Assembly (NCBI GenBank): GCA_030141585.1
Contig: JAQIFP010000062.1
Coordinates: 1 to 33,877, forward strand
Length of the DNA stretch: 33,877 bases
Direction of reading: 5' to 3'
Source: Ophryocystis elektroscirrha
Lineage: Eukaryota > Apicomplexa > Conoidasida > Neogregarinorida > Ophryocystidae
The notes beneath the pieces were generated by a model. The model was not told the DNA's origin, did not search any database, and was given only the letters and a program-made list of their open reading frames with translations. How positions within the stretch are numbered: position 1 is the stretch's first letter; each line of letters begins with the position of its first letter. Positions 13,701 through 23,635 of the stretch are shown piece after piece. Made by a program: the position numbers and the translations under genes.

Positions 13701-16022
13701 GTATACTTGAAAGGTATTGAAGTAGGCTTGAAGGTTGAGTGAAAAGAAATTTTAGATAAACAAAGAGCTTGTATTTTGACTGAAAAATTAGACAGAAAAT
13801 CCAAAAGAAGCTCCCGTGACAGTTTACTTATGTACACATGGTGAATTTTTTGATTCCAGTTTTGTACGTTTGCTGACGTCTAAACAGAAATATTATGAGA
13901 CATTTAATAAAACAAAAATTATTAAACAGCTGAATTATCTCAAAACTGATTTGTCATAAAATAAACATTAATTCACTTTACATGTGAGGGAGTTACAAAG
14001 TTGTATGTGCTGTTGATAAATTTATGATAAATACAATTTAATGCTCCAACAAATTAAAACTACTTATAAATATCAGAATAAACACTAATTAAACAATGAA
14101 ATAAAGGTGAAAATTACAAAATTTTGACTATATCAAATATTATTGCTTACTTCTAATTTTCTGGCGTCACTTATTGCTAAAAGCTGTTCGATAAAAGATT
14201 TATTATCATCAATAAATATATAGCTAAATTCTTTACAAAACTTGACGCCAAGCTCAGAATTAATTTCAGTAAGATGAATCCATATATTAACGAAAATAAT
14301 CCAAGCGACTTGATATAACTCTGACTATAAAAAAGGTGTATAATATGGTGGCATTGATACCAGCTCTTACTTAACAACTCTATTTATATTTTGTACTGAA
14401 CAAGCTATTTAAATTATATAAATATAGACTGTGTATATATACTACCTTGTATATGTCTAAACTTGATATTATCCAATCATGGAACTTTTTGAAAAAATGA
14501 TACTCAGGTTGCCCGGTCTCTGGAACGATATTAGAAGCAAGTTGTCCCAAAGCTTTTGCAGCCGCTGAAAACCCGGAAGCTTGTAAATATTTGGAACAAG
14601 CTTGAAGAGCTTCTGGAGACAATTGATCAGTTAGACGAGGTTTAACATTTACTGCTAAGTTCTCAGAAGATTCTTCAGGTGTAAAATCTTCAGATAAACT
14701 TTGTGTGGTAGGAGTTTTAACGGAGCTTGCCATATTAGGGAAACTTGCGTTATTCATGGGGCTCATAGGAAATATTGGATTTGGAGGGTTTACTGAATTG
14801 AGAGGGGGACCCATCGGATTCATAGGCATAGAAGGCATAGGCTGTTGAGGGTTTGGTATATGATTAGGGAAAGCAGCATTGGGTTCCATATAGTTCATGC
14901 GATTTGGAAGCATTGTTTGTATATTAGGCATCAAATTATTTCCACTTATTGGATTTCCGCTATTAATTGCCATCGGATTCATAGAATGCATAGGATTCAT
15001 ACCGCCAATTAATGCACCCATAGGCGGTACACCCCCAACAGGATTTATCATATTAATTTGATTCATTCCACTCATTGAATTTACATTGGGAAAAAGACTC
15101 ATTGGATTCCCTGGATTCATTGGATTCCCAGCAATCATTGGATTCCCTGGATTCATTGGGTTTCCTGGATTCATTGGATTTCCTGGATTCATTGGATTTC
15201 CTGAATTCATTGGATTTCCTGGATTCATTGGATTTCCTGGATTCATTGGATTCCCTGGATTCATTGGGTTTCCTGGATTCATTGGATTTCCTGGATTCAT
15301 GGGATTCCCTGGATTCATGGGATTTCCTGGATTCATTGGATTCCCTGGATTCATTGGATTCCCTGGATTCATTGGATTCCCTGGATTCATTGGATTCCCT
15401 GGATTCATTGAATTCCCTGGATTCATTGGATTCCCTGGATTCATTGGATTCCCTGGATTCATTGGATTCCCTGGATTCATTGGATTCCCTGGATTCATGG
15501 GAATTCCAGGGTTCATTGTATTTCCAGAATTCATAATGTTGATAGACCCTATATACAAGTTGATAAATCACAAGATACATAATCTTCGTAATAAGGACTA
15601 TATATATATAATAAGGTATACATAATTACTATAGTATAATATATTATGATTATCTTTAGTAAAAAGAATATTCGATTTATTATTATAATTAAATTCTAAG
15701 GGCCGTTATGATAAACTTATATATATTGTTGTATATATAGATATAAAAAAAAAAAAATATTATATATAAAAGAAAAAGAAAGTATTCATATATCAATAAT
15801 ATCTGTATTATATAATTTAAACAAAAATATAATGGAAATATAATAAAATATATATTAATTTATAAGAAGAAATAAATTATTTATTTGTTAATCTGATATA
15901 CCTTGTGTATAGATAGCGTCATTGGGAGATGGCTGTTGGTTGAAAATAGGTAATGACTATAAAAAATAAATAATTAATATCTAACTTACTGCATCTCTAT
16001 TATATATATAGGGTTGCTTCAT
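10730..16022 (-). CDS. TAF5: TFIID subunit 5 (TAF5), NTD2 plus WD40
   Basis: Thirteen exons (15990-16022, 15902-15956, 14446-15548, 14151-14324, 13707-13879, 13272-13484, 13117-13239, 12585-12796, 12119-12347, 11866-11968, 11732-11796, 10956-11227, 10730-10884) give about 969 residues. TAF5 scaffolds TFIID (and SAGA in many lineages). Residues 35-178 are 24 tandem hexapeptides of consensus MNPGNP, followed by more Met/Asn/Pro-rich sequence. Residues about 335-470 match the TAF5 NTD2 helical domain (FHDWIISSLDIYKSELYQVA). From about 620 a WD40 propeller follows: YEDGNIGLWNM, SSADGSVRLWHL, CGSADMLLSLWCYN, STSHDGTTKLWDC and TAGSEGVIIWDV. Short introns are 33 and 32 nt; the others are 69-504 nt. 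The last exon, reached by a 71-nt intron, adds a final blade; ending at 10927 instead is the alternative. Confidence 0.9.
15103..15534 (-). repeat. 18-bp coding minisatellite in TAF5 (24 units)
   Basis: 432 bp of 18-bp units encoding MNPGNP, 24 copies with few substitutions (MNSGNT, MNPGIP, MNPGNS, MIAGNP). Synonymous differences are scattered (CCT/CCC Pro-type wobble seen as tcctgg/ccctgg on the plus strand). The unit length is a multiple of three and has no stop in several frames, so three long spurious frames overlie it on both strands. Confidence 0.95.
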
Positions 16023-16086
16023 TTATCAACCTAATTATTGCTATTTTTTTGGCCAGAGAGAGCTGTAAACAGTTATAATACCCTAA
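16023..16086. promoter_or_regulatory. 64-bp divergent promoter between TAF5 and a plus-strand gene
   Basis: The two ATGs (16022 minus, 16087 plus) are 64 bp apart, so this segment and probably some transcribed leader must drive both genes. It contains a T-run (about 16044-16050) and a locally G/C-richer core (ggccagagagagctg). No known motif is claimed. Confidence 0.55.
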
Positions 16087-17961
16087 ATGGCAGATGAAAA
16101 ATATAATATAGCAAAGTGTGGTTTACAAGAAAAAGCTTTATTAGAATTACATTCCAATATAAGATTAGAGTATTTAGAATCAAGAATTGTTGATTTTGCA
16201 AATTTTAATTTCAATATAGTACTAAATGAAGAGCACACTATACAAAATATAACAAGTTTGCCTCCTACGGAACTTAAAAGATTACTCCAGATATGTAGCG
16301 AAATGCAGCGTCTAAAAGTAGTAGCTGCTATATACCATATACAGTTAATAACATTAGAAAACAGCATATCTGATAAATCTGATAGTGTACGTAACGTAAA
16401 GAAAAATATGTTAGCTATACCTAAACTAACTAATGGTTATATAGGCATACGTGGTGATGTATTTGACAATGAACTTGATATACACAAGAATCTTAAAGTA
16501 GTAAAAAAGATTGCTGTTTTAAGTGATGATGAGTTTTTTAATATATTACCTGATTTAGACTCTTTTATTTCTGATGATAAAATCTTAGACAATACAGTAA
16601 ACACTTCTACCATTGAAGAAGATATTGAACTAGATAACGATCAAACGCTTAAAGATTACATTACAAAACATCAAATTGTTAAAAAAAAGGAAGCCTTAAT
16701 GAAAAAAGCTGCTGCGTCTTTAGTTAAAGTGGATAATATGCCCAAAAAACAACCTACAAAAATACATAGCAAAAAAACCGTTAATTTTCCAGCTAAACTT
16801 GTACCTAGTTTACCTTTAGATAATTATATACAGTCTAGCTATTATGATCCATATAGCCAGTATTCCCAGTATATTAATTATATGTATAATCCCTATATGC
16901 AACAGCAGCAACAACAAAATAAACAGACAAATCACTTATATCTCTCTTCATTGTATAATGCACAATTTCCGAATAATAGTACTAATATCACTAATGCTAA
17001 TATTACTAATGCTAATATTACTAATGCTAATATTAGTAATACTAATATTAATAATAGTCATATGCAACATTATCAAAATATGATGTATCCTTGTAATAAA
17101 GTATTTACTGGTAATCCACCTCAAAATATTCAATATTCTAATCCTTCGAGTTTAGTCTCCCCCAACAGTATCCTTCGTTCTTCATACTCACCTAACGACC
17201 TTATGAAGCGAGAAACAATTATATCAGCCAATTGTATCCAACCTAATGTAAAACAAAGTGCGGCATCCAAATACATCCAGTCTAACTCGATGTACTCACC
17301 GCCGCAATATACTTCCGTCCCTATTGTAAAGCAAAATATATACGAGACTTCTTCTAAATCATTCTTAAGCGATAATAAACACTCAAAACCATCTCACTTA
17401 TATGAACAGTATGGCATGGATAACCAAAAAACTCCTATAGAAAAAGTTAAATATAATATGCCGCAACATAATATCGGCATATATAATAGTAATAGTAATA
17501 ATAATAATTTACAACAAATAAGCAGCACTTTGCAATATCCATCGAGCCATTTTCAGTCAGTATATATGCCAAAATATCAGGAAGTTGCATTTAATCAACC
17601 TTCCTATGTCATGAAATATGGTAGTAATCAGTATATATACAATAATTTAAGCAATCCATCTGGCTTCAGTAATAACCTGCCTGGCTTCAATAATAATCCG
17701 CCCAGCTTTAGTAATAGCCCGCCCAGCTTTAGTAATAGCCCGCCCAGCTTCAGTAATAACCCGCCTAACTTCAGCATTAACGCTCCCGGCTTCAGTAACA
17801 ACGCTCCCGGCTTCAATAATAACGCACCCATTTTTAGTAGCAATGCAGCCAAATTTGTTTCCCCTTCTATTAATTATAACGTCGTCACCCTTACAAAAAC
17901 AGAAAAAGCTTACAATTCTGATGTTCAGAATAAGTTTGATCCAAATAAGCAGCCTGGTTAG
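16087..17961 (+). CDS. Unrecognised Asn/Gln/Pro-rich protein (624 aa)
   Basis: A single uninterrupted exon, unusual for this window, ending in TAG. Residues 1 to about 120 look folded and mainly helical (LPPTELKRLLQICSEMQRLK, then VVAAIYHIQLITLEN). An acidic/hydrophobic segment follows (SDDEFFNILPDLDSFISDD), then a Lys-rich patch. From about residue 245 the chain is low complexity: Tyr/Ser/Gln-rich, an NITNA pentad array (about 16981-17055), poly-Asn, and nine heptads of the form PxFxxNx (17659-17847). Such composition is typical of RNA-granule or transcription-associated disordered regions, but no family was recognised. It is divergent from TAF5 with only 64 bp between start codons. Confidence 0.8.
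   Translation: MADEKYNIAKCGLQEKALLELHSNIRLEYLESRIVDFANFNFNIVLNEEHTIQNITSLPPTELKRLLQICSEMQRLKVVAAIYHIQLITLENSISDKSDSVRNVKKNMLAIPKLTNGYIGIRGDVFDNELDIHKNLKVVKKIAVLSDDEFFNILPDLDSFISDDKILDNTVNTSTIEEDIELDNDQTLKDYITKHQIVKKKEALMKKAAASLVKVDNMPKKQPTKIHSKKTVNFPAKLVPSLPLDNYIQSSYYDPYSQYSQYINYMYNPYMQQQQQQNKQTNHLYLSSLYNAQFPNNSTNITNANITNANITNANISNTNINNSHMQHYQNMMYPCNKVFTGNPPQNIQYSNPSSLVSPNSILRSSYSPNDLMKRETIISANCIQPNVKQSAASKYIQSNSMYSPPQYTSVPIVKQNIYETSSKSFLSDNKHSKPSHLYEQYGMDNQKTPIEKVKYNMPQHNIGIYNSNSNNNNLQQISSTLQYPSSHFQSVYMPKYQEVAFNQPSYVMKYGSNQYIYNNLSNPSGFSNNLPGFNNNPPSFSNSPPSFSNSPPSFSNNPPNFSINAPGFSNNAPGFNNNAPIFSSNAAKFVSPSINYNVVTLTKTEKAYNSDVQNKFDPNKQPG
17659..17847 (+). repeat. 21-bp coding minisatellite (9 heptads PxFxxNx)
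   Basis: Nine consecutive 21-bp units encode heptads such as PGFNNNP, PSFSNSP and PNFSINA. Phe is at position 3 and Asn near position 6; positions 2, 4 and 7 vary. Two central units are nearly identical at DNA level, pointing to recent expansion. Confidence 0.85.
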
Positions 17962-18246
17962 TTTGCAATATATTTAATACTATCTATTAATGGCATAATT
18001 TCTTAAAATTGAACTCGCAAAATTATAACTATATACATGTAAACATATATATATACATATACATATACATATATACATATATATATGTATATATGTATAT
18101 ATATATCTTTACATGTATATATAAGTTTTTTGCTGTCTAAAGTAAAGCTAAATCAAGTAATGACTTTTCAATGTGTTTTTATAGTCTAGAAATAATTTTT
18201 ATTTCTCGCTTTGAATTTCTTTAAAGATAGAGATTTGTTGTATATG
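17962..18246. other. Convergent intergenic spacer, TA-rich
   Basis: 285 bp between the stop of the plus-strand gene and the stop of zeta-COP. It holds mixed TA/TATG repeats at 18025-18125. Nothing else was recognised. Confidence 0.5.
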
Positions 18247-18911
18247 TTAATGTATAATATTACGGAATATGTTATCCCGGGCGCTGTGAATTGCCTACAT
18301 AAAGGAAAAAATTTGAGTTATAAATTTTTACTTGTACAAGAGATTGCTGGAGAGTTTCAACAGTTTGGATTCTTTCAGATACTGCTGCCGCATCTGTTTC
18401 AAATATTGCTCTATCTAAAATAAGATTTATCATAAGAACGCACCCAAAATCAAAAAACTCATCTGCTAGTAAAATTAGAGTCCCTATAGACTGCGTTATT
18501 TTACTGTCCGTTAACACTCCGCTGAAATATATACCTCACAGTATTTATGCATAAGGAAATTTATTTATTTGTGTGATACATTTTAAAATAGCTTTATACA
18601 TATGAAATATATTATAATACACGATTCGTAGAGACCCGCATGTATGCTACTAATGCGTATTATTTTATTTCAATTTATATACAATTTATTCAGCAGTAAA
18701 TTGAACTGCTAATCGACATTTCACTATTATGTTCATTACATAATATTATACTGCACATAGATACTTAGGTATACAAATTATTATCTACATATATATATAC
18801 ACATATTATTATTATATTTATTTGTATACATATACTGATATCTATATGTATTTTTGCTTATACATATATATATATATATATATTTAAATATATATAGACT
18901 TATATATATTT

Positions 18912-18975
<64 letters not shown>

Positions 18976-19633
18976 ATAAATATGTATATATATATATATG
19001 TATATATATATATGTTTATGTTATAAATATGATCGAATATATATGAAATCAAATTATACAAATAAAAATATAGTATAAAGTAGCATTTATGTTTGCATAA
19101 AATATAAATATTTTATAATAATATATTTCTATATATAACTTTGACATTATATATATGCATGCGTTTATCATCATGCATCACGATTATGAGATATAACAAA
19201 TAGAGCATTTAAGCAGTTTGTAAGACATTTGATTGGGGAAAAACAGTAATTATTGAATTTTTTTTGGGGGACTATTTGTGTGGAGGGACTTACCGTATAC
19301 TTGATAATAAAGTGTAGCTAAAATTTTCTAATAAAGAAGTTACAAGAAGCTCATTCTCGTTTGCAGAGCTAATAAATACTAAATAAACTTCGTCTAATTT
19401 CTTGTAAGCGCAAATGTAGTTGTTTAAAAATTGGATATCGACTAAAAAATATAAAAAAAAAAAGAAAAAACCATACCCATGGTTTGTATATCTTTTTTTC
19501 TCAAAGACATAACCAATGCAGATTCTAGTTCACTTATTTTTTCACTGTTTTTGAAGACAGATTTGTCATAATGAGCAAATATAATATCAAATTTGGAATC
19601 TAGTATACACATAGCATTTATCCTTGGCTCCAT
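18247..19633 (-). CDS. COPZ: Coatomer subunit zeta (zeta-COP)
   Basis: Five exons (19477-19633, 19294-19441, 18444-18521, 18332-18410, 18247-18294) give 169 residues; human zeta1 has 177. Introns are 35, 772, 33 and 37 nt. It is the small longin-like subunit of the COPI coat, pairing with gamma-COP for Golgi-to-ER and intra-Golgi traffic. The family pattern is clear: an N-terminal strand CILDSKFDIIFAHYD, central YLVFISSANENELLVTSLLE (human VIGSSYENELMLMAVL), LLADEFFDFGAIFETD (human LAVDEIVDGGVILESD) and a closing helix. The 33-nt intron at 18411-18443 is needed to restore the GAIFETD motif. The ATG at 19633 lies 16 bases inside the end of the upstream adenylyltransferase gene; Met8 (19612) would avoid overlap but cut the first strand. 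Confidence 0.9.
18916..18967. repeat. (TA)n microsatellite in zeta-COP intron 2
   Basis: About 52 bp of uninterrupted TA, the longest pure tract in the window, within the 772-nt intron 18522-19293, with further impure TA on both sides. Confidence 0.95.
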
Positions 19634-20836
19634 TTGTATAAACCAAACCTGTGTATGTAGTCAACAACAGACTTATTTAAAAACACTGTTAAATATTTGT
19701 AAAATCTATCAAGAACCGCATTTTCTTTCCATGATAATTGAATTCGAACTCGAGCTTCACTCGAAGATATATTAGTAGTGACTAAATTGAGGTTTTTTAC
19801 ATTCCATAAATAACATGCAACACATATCCATTTAGTAGGGAATTTAACATCATTATACTCACATTTGCAAATATAATTTTGCATTGTTCCTTCCCATGTT
19901 TCTCCGTATTCTTCCGATAATAAACGCTCCTCTTCTGTATTAATGGATTCAATTTTCGATAATTCATATTTATTGTCTAACTCGACCATATCTGCCTCCA
20001 CATCTTCATCCTTACAATCCATTAGATTAGTTGAATTAATGCTGTAATTTACTACATCTGCTTGACTTTTTTGTTTTTTCGTTTTAATGCTCCCTTCGTA
20101 TAAGCAATTATAGTCCTGTTGGGAGGGAGTTTCTGAAGTAGTAGCATCAGTGTAAGATTTTTCCGAAGATTTATCACACAAATCCGATACTCTTTGAAAC
20201 GCTTTTCTTTCATCAAATAATAAAGAACTGGCATCCTCACTGGAGGCTCTTTTCAAGTCATCTAATGAAAACTTCTCCATATCTTTCTTCATATCAGTCG
20301 AAAAACTTTTTGGGACTGATTTTACAATGTACTTGTAACATCGACGGGTGTCCTCCTGTTTGTCCTCAGAATCTGGAATGAACTTTAAATCTATTGAAGA
20401 ATCAGAAAGCAAATCAATACAGTCGGTAGGAAGAACCGTACTATTTTCTGAAACCCTTTCTCTAGGGACTCTATTAAGAATCAAAAAATTTACATATTTG
20501 TCAATCACGTCAGAGTGCTTCCAAGTTGAAACGGAACGTATCAAATCTTTTCCAATAACGCAAAAATATGTGTTTTTTATGTTATTTTTTTCGTCCTGCT
20601 GATATAACATTTTAAATAAATTTGCTGTGGGGATAAAACCGTCTCTTTCAAAATCCGTAACCTGAAAGGTTAATAAATATATTATATGTCTTACAATAAA
20701 GTATATACACAATTCTGTATATACATATATATATATATATATTTAATATTCAAATTTACTATATATACGTATCATATATATGTATTAACTATATATAGAT
20801 ATATATATAAATTTGTATATCTTTTTACTATATCCT

Positions 20837-20875
<39 letters not shown>

Positions 20876-20995
20876 CTATAAATACTTACTATACAAATTT
20901 GCTATTTATATGTAAAATATATATACATTTATACATATATATATATATATTAACTAAATATTTTTACTATATATATGTACCAAATATATATTTAC

Positions 20996-21044
<49 letters not shown>

Positions 21045-21632
21045 AATATTTTTAATATATATATAAATTCCATATATATATATATATGGAATTTATATAG
21101 TGTAAATCCTAAAAAAATAACTTATTATGCTGACAATATATGTTATAATTATTTTTAAGAATAAAAAGTGTTCTTTAATTTTTTTTTTATAAACATGAAA
21201 ATAATATATCTGTTAACGTAATTATACCCATGTGTATATATACAGCATCTAATAGACATGTGCATGTATATATATAGCTTTATGTATTTTTGATGTTGAG
21301 TATAATTAATATATGAAAAAATTATCATTATTTCTTTGTGAAAATTAAAACGCTTAATAAAAACATTTTTTATATTATTCAACTAAAATACGCAGTTTTA
21401 CCTTTATTTTATTTTTAAAGTATGACTGCGTTTGAGTGAACTCCTTTATACACAGTTTTATCATTTCATAGCGGTGTTCAAAACTTGCATGGTACTTTTT
21501 ATCGTAACGCTTTTCTCCACTTGGATTAATCCATACACACTCAACCAAATCAGTAGCAAAAAAATCCAGAATCGCTAGCAAATGGCCTCGAGTGAATGGG
21601 TCAAAAGCCCCTCCATATATACTTATTTTCAT
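19618..21632 (-). CDS. NMNAT/NadD-type nucleotidyltransferase with large internal insertion
   Basis: Two exons, 21402-21632 and 19618-20661, around a 740-nt TA-rich intron encode 424 residues. The N-terminus has GGAFDPFTRGHL (residues 7-18), the phosphate-binding G-x-F-D-P...(H/T)xGH motif of nicotinate/nicotinamide mononucleotide adenylyltransferases. FCVIGKDLIRSVSTWKH follows, matching the NadD segment before the CRR strand. The second signature, ISSSEARVRIQ (family ISxTxIR), and the closing VVDYIHRFGLY come only at residues 375-420. About 180 extra, mostly acidic and Ser-rich residues separate the two halves. The expected reaction is NMN or NaMN plus ATP to NAD or NaAD; substrate preference cannot be read. 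CoaD-like activity is less likely because of the NadD-type C-terminus. Confidence 0.8.
20662..21401 (-). other. 740-nt TA-rich intron of the adenylyltransferase gene
   Basis: GT at 21400-21401 and AG at 20662-20663 bound an intron made largely of (TA)n tracts (20725-20740, 20841-20871, 21003-21041), plus a 40-bp perfect palindrome at 21060-21099. The Tyr/Ile frames on either strand here are translations of repeats. Confidence 0.8.
21060..21099. repeat. 40-bp perfect palindrome
   Basis: Perfect inverted repeat with no spacer, centred between 21079 and 21080. The arms contain taaattcc/ggaattta around an (AT)8 core. Because it is not only (AT)n, it is a true two-arm palindrome able to form a hairpin or cruciform. 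It lies inside the adenylyltransferase intron. Confidence 0.8.
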
Positions 21633-21980
21633 TATTCAGCTATAAATAAACATCACTTTCAACCAAATTCATGATCATAGAAAAAAAATTATGCTGCTTC
21701 GTAAAAGCTATATTTTTTTTTCAAATTACTTCTGAATCGGCACACTAAACGCTAAAATGATTTTTTTTTTTCTAATATGAATTTATTTCCAATAAATTTT
21801 TAAAATAATATTTTGATGAAATTTATATAAATAACTATCATATAAAAAAAAAACTTATTTTTTAAATAAATATACAATAGTTGTTACAATTAATAATCAA
21901 ATGTAAAAGTTATACAAACGGGAGTACATTTTATATAAAAATAATCATAAATTTCAGTTTTTTGATTTTAATAACATAAT
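21633..21980. other. Tandem spacer between Vps39-like gene and adenylyltransferase gene
   Basis: 348 bp, AT-rich with T- and A-runs. It contains the 3' end of the Vps39-like gene and the promoter of the adenylyltransferase gene. No named element was recognised. Confidence 0.4.
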
Positions 21981-23578
21981 TTACTCATTCGAAACAATGT
22001 GATTTGCTGAACTTTGTTTGATTTTAGCTTTATAACAATTTTCATGTATCATAAAATTTTCGAAGGAGTTTAAGTAGACAAGCTGGTTTTTTGTTTCTTT
22101 CTGGTATAAGGGTTTTACACATATATCACATTGCCTAAGTGTATATATAATAGACCGTGTAACCTACGTTTCTGGTGTAATTAAATTATGACATTTAGAA
22201 AGTTCTTCTAATAAAACTTTTGCTTGCAAAAGTTTGAGCTTAGAAATTTCTTTACAGTACACACCACGCTGATACATAGCGTACAGATATTTAACATTTT
22301 GATTCAAATAGCAGAAAAACCATTCTAGAGGCCTTATTTCAAACAAAAATATAAAAGAGAAACGTTTTACCAGTGATTTGGAAGTATTTGTAATACATCT
22401 GATACTTGTAAATTGGGGTGTTGAGCATATTTTTCAAGTAAGTAGATAATAAGTTTTTTGTATTTTATTTTATTCATGCATTTTATAGGTTTTTCTGCTA
22501 CGTCAATATTAGCTAATCCCGCTATCTCGAATATATTCTTTTTAACAATTATAAAATATAAGTAATTACATTAATGGAACCATCTATTTTAATCAATTCT
22601 TCCTCCTTGATTTCCACATCTTCCGTATAGTACATTTCAAGTGAGGCCTAGTGAATAAAAATAATATTATGTAAATTATTGCTTATCATAAATATCTGTA
22701 TATATCTATATATATACATATATATCTAGTTTTTTCAAAATACATATTTGTTAGACACACAATAAGCATAAATTAACTCTATATAATAGTTGTTATTTTT
22801 GAACAAATAAATCAATACAACTTAAATTTATTTAACGGTGATTGTTAGCTTGATAACAAAATTTTTTGTTTAAATACGCATAGTCTTTCATTATATATAT
22901 TACTATATTATATGAAAAATAATATAACACGTATATTGATGAATCGATATATTTAATAATAAATCAGTAAAAGTTTAATTATTTATATTATTACTGATAT
23001 ATATTTACTATTTAAACTTTTTATATATATATATACATATATATATATAATATTTATATAAAATTTATATTATCAATAATAGTAATTTAATACATATTAA
23101 TACTAATATATATATATATATATATTTACTAGTTAAATTTACGATATATATATATATATATATATATAAACATTAAAAAAAAATTATCTTACTTTAATGA
23201 GATGAAAAAAACATCTATTTTTTTTAGACGCAGCCCCGTACTGTAATACTATGGATAAAAAATTTACATTTAAATTTGTAAAGCCATCGTCTCCACAGTC
23301 AGAAAGTTCTTCGAAATCATTGTCTTCCAAGTTATTTAATTGATTAGCTAAATTGGCAGCGTAATTTACTAAGCTTCTGTTTGAAATCCATTCTTTTGCA
23401 AGATCTTCCCAGAATAGAGGCTTTCTGTAGTTTTCCACTAGCAGCATATGTAAACTTTCATCAAGACAATATTTATCTGTATGAAAATCAAGTAAATTAT
23501 TAAATATAGCTACTATTCATTATATAAAAATTATTTTCTACTCAGCAAATAATATAATACTATCAAATAAATTATTTA

Positions 23579-23635
<57 letters not shown>

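Noticed and set aside
15103..15534. CRISPR-like array
   Set aside because: The units are contiguous 18-bp repeats without spacers and are translated in TAF5; the genome is eukaryotic.
14380..15558. TAF5 starting at 15558 or 15534 in the repeat exon
   Set aside because: Two upstream exons (15990-16022, 15902-15956) join in phase through 33- and 353-nt introns and give a proper ATG at 16022.
15075..15625. Long plus-strand frames reading LDSLDS and GFIGFP repeats
   Set aside because: They are the antisense and shifted translations of the 18-bp TAF5 minisatellite; TAF5 itself is supported by NTD2 and WD40 homology and by splice joins.
20052..20240. Second small gene inside the adenylyltransferase insertion
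   Set aside because: Shifted-frame shadow of the acidic insertion; no splice sites or start context support it.
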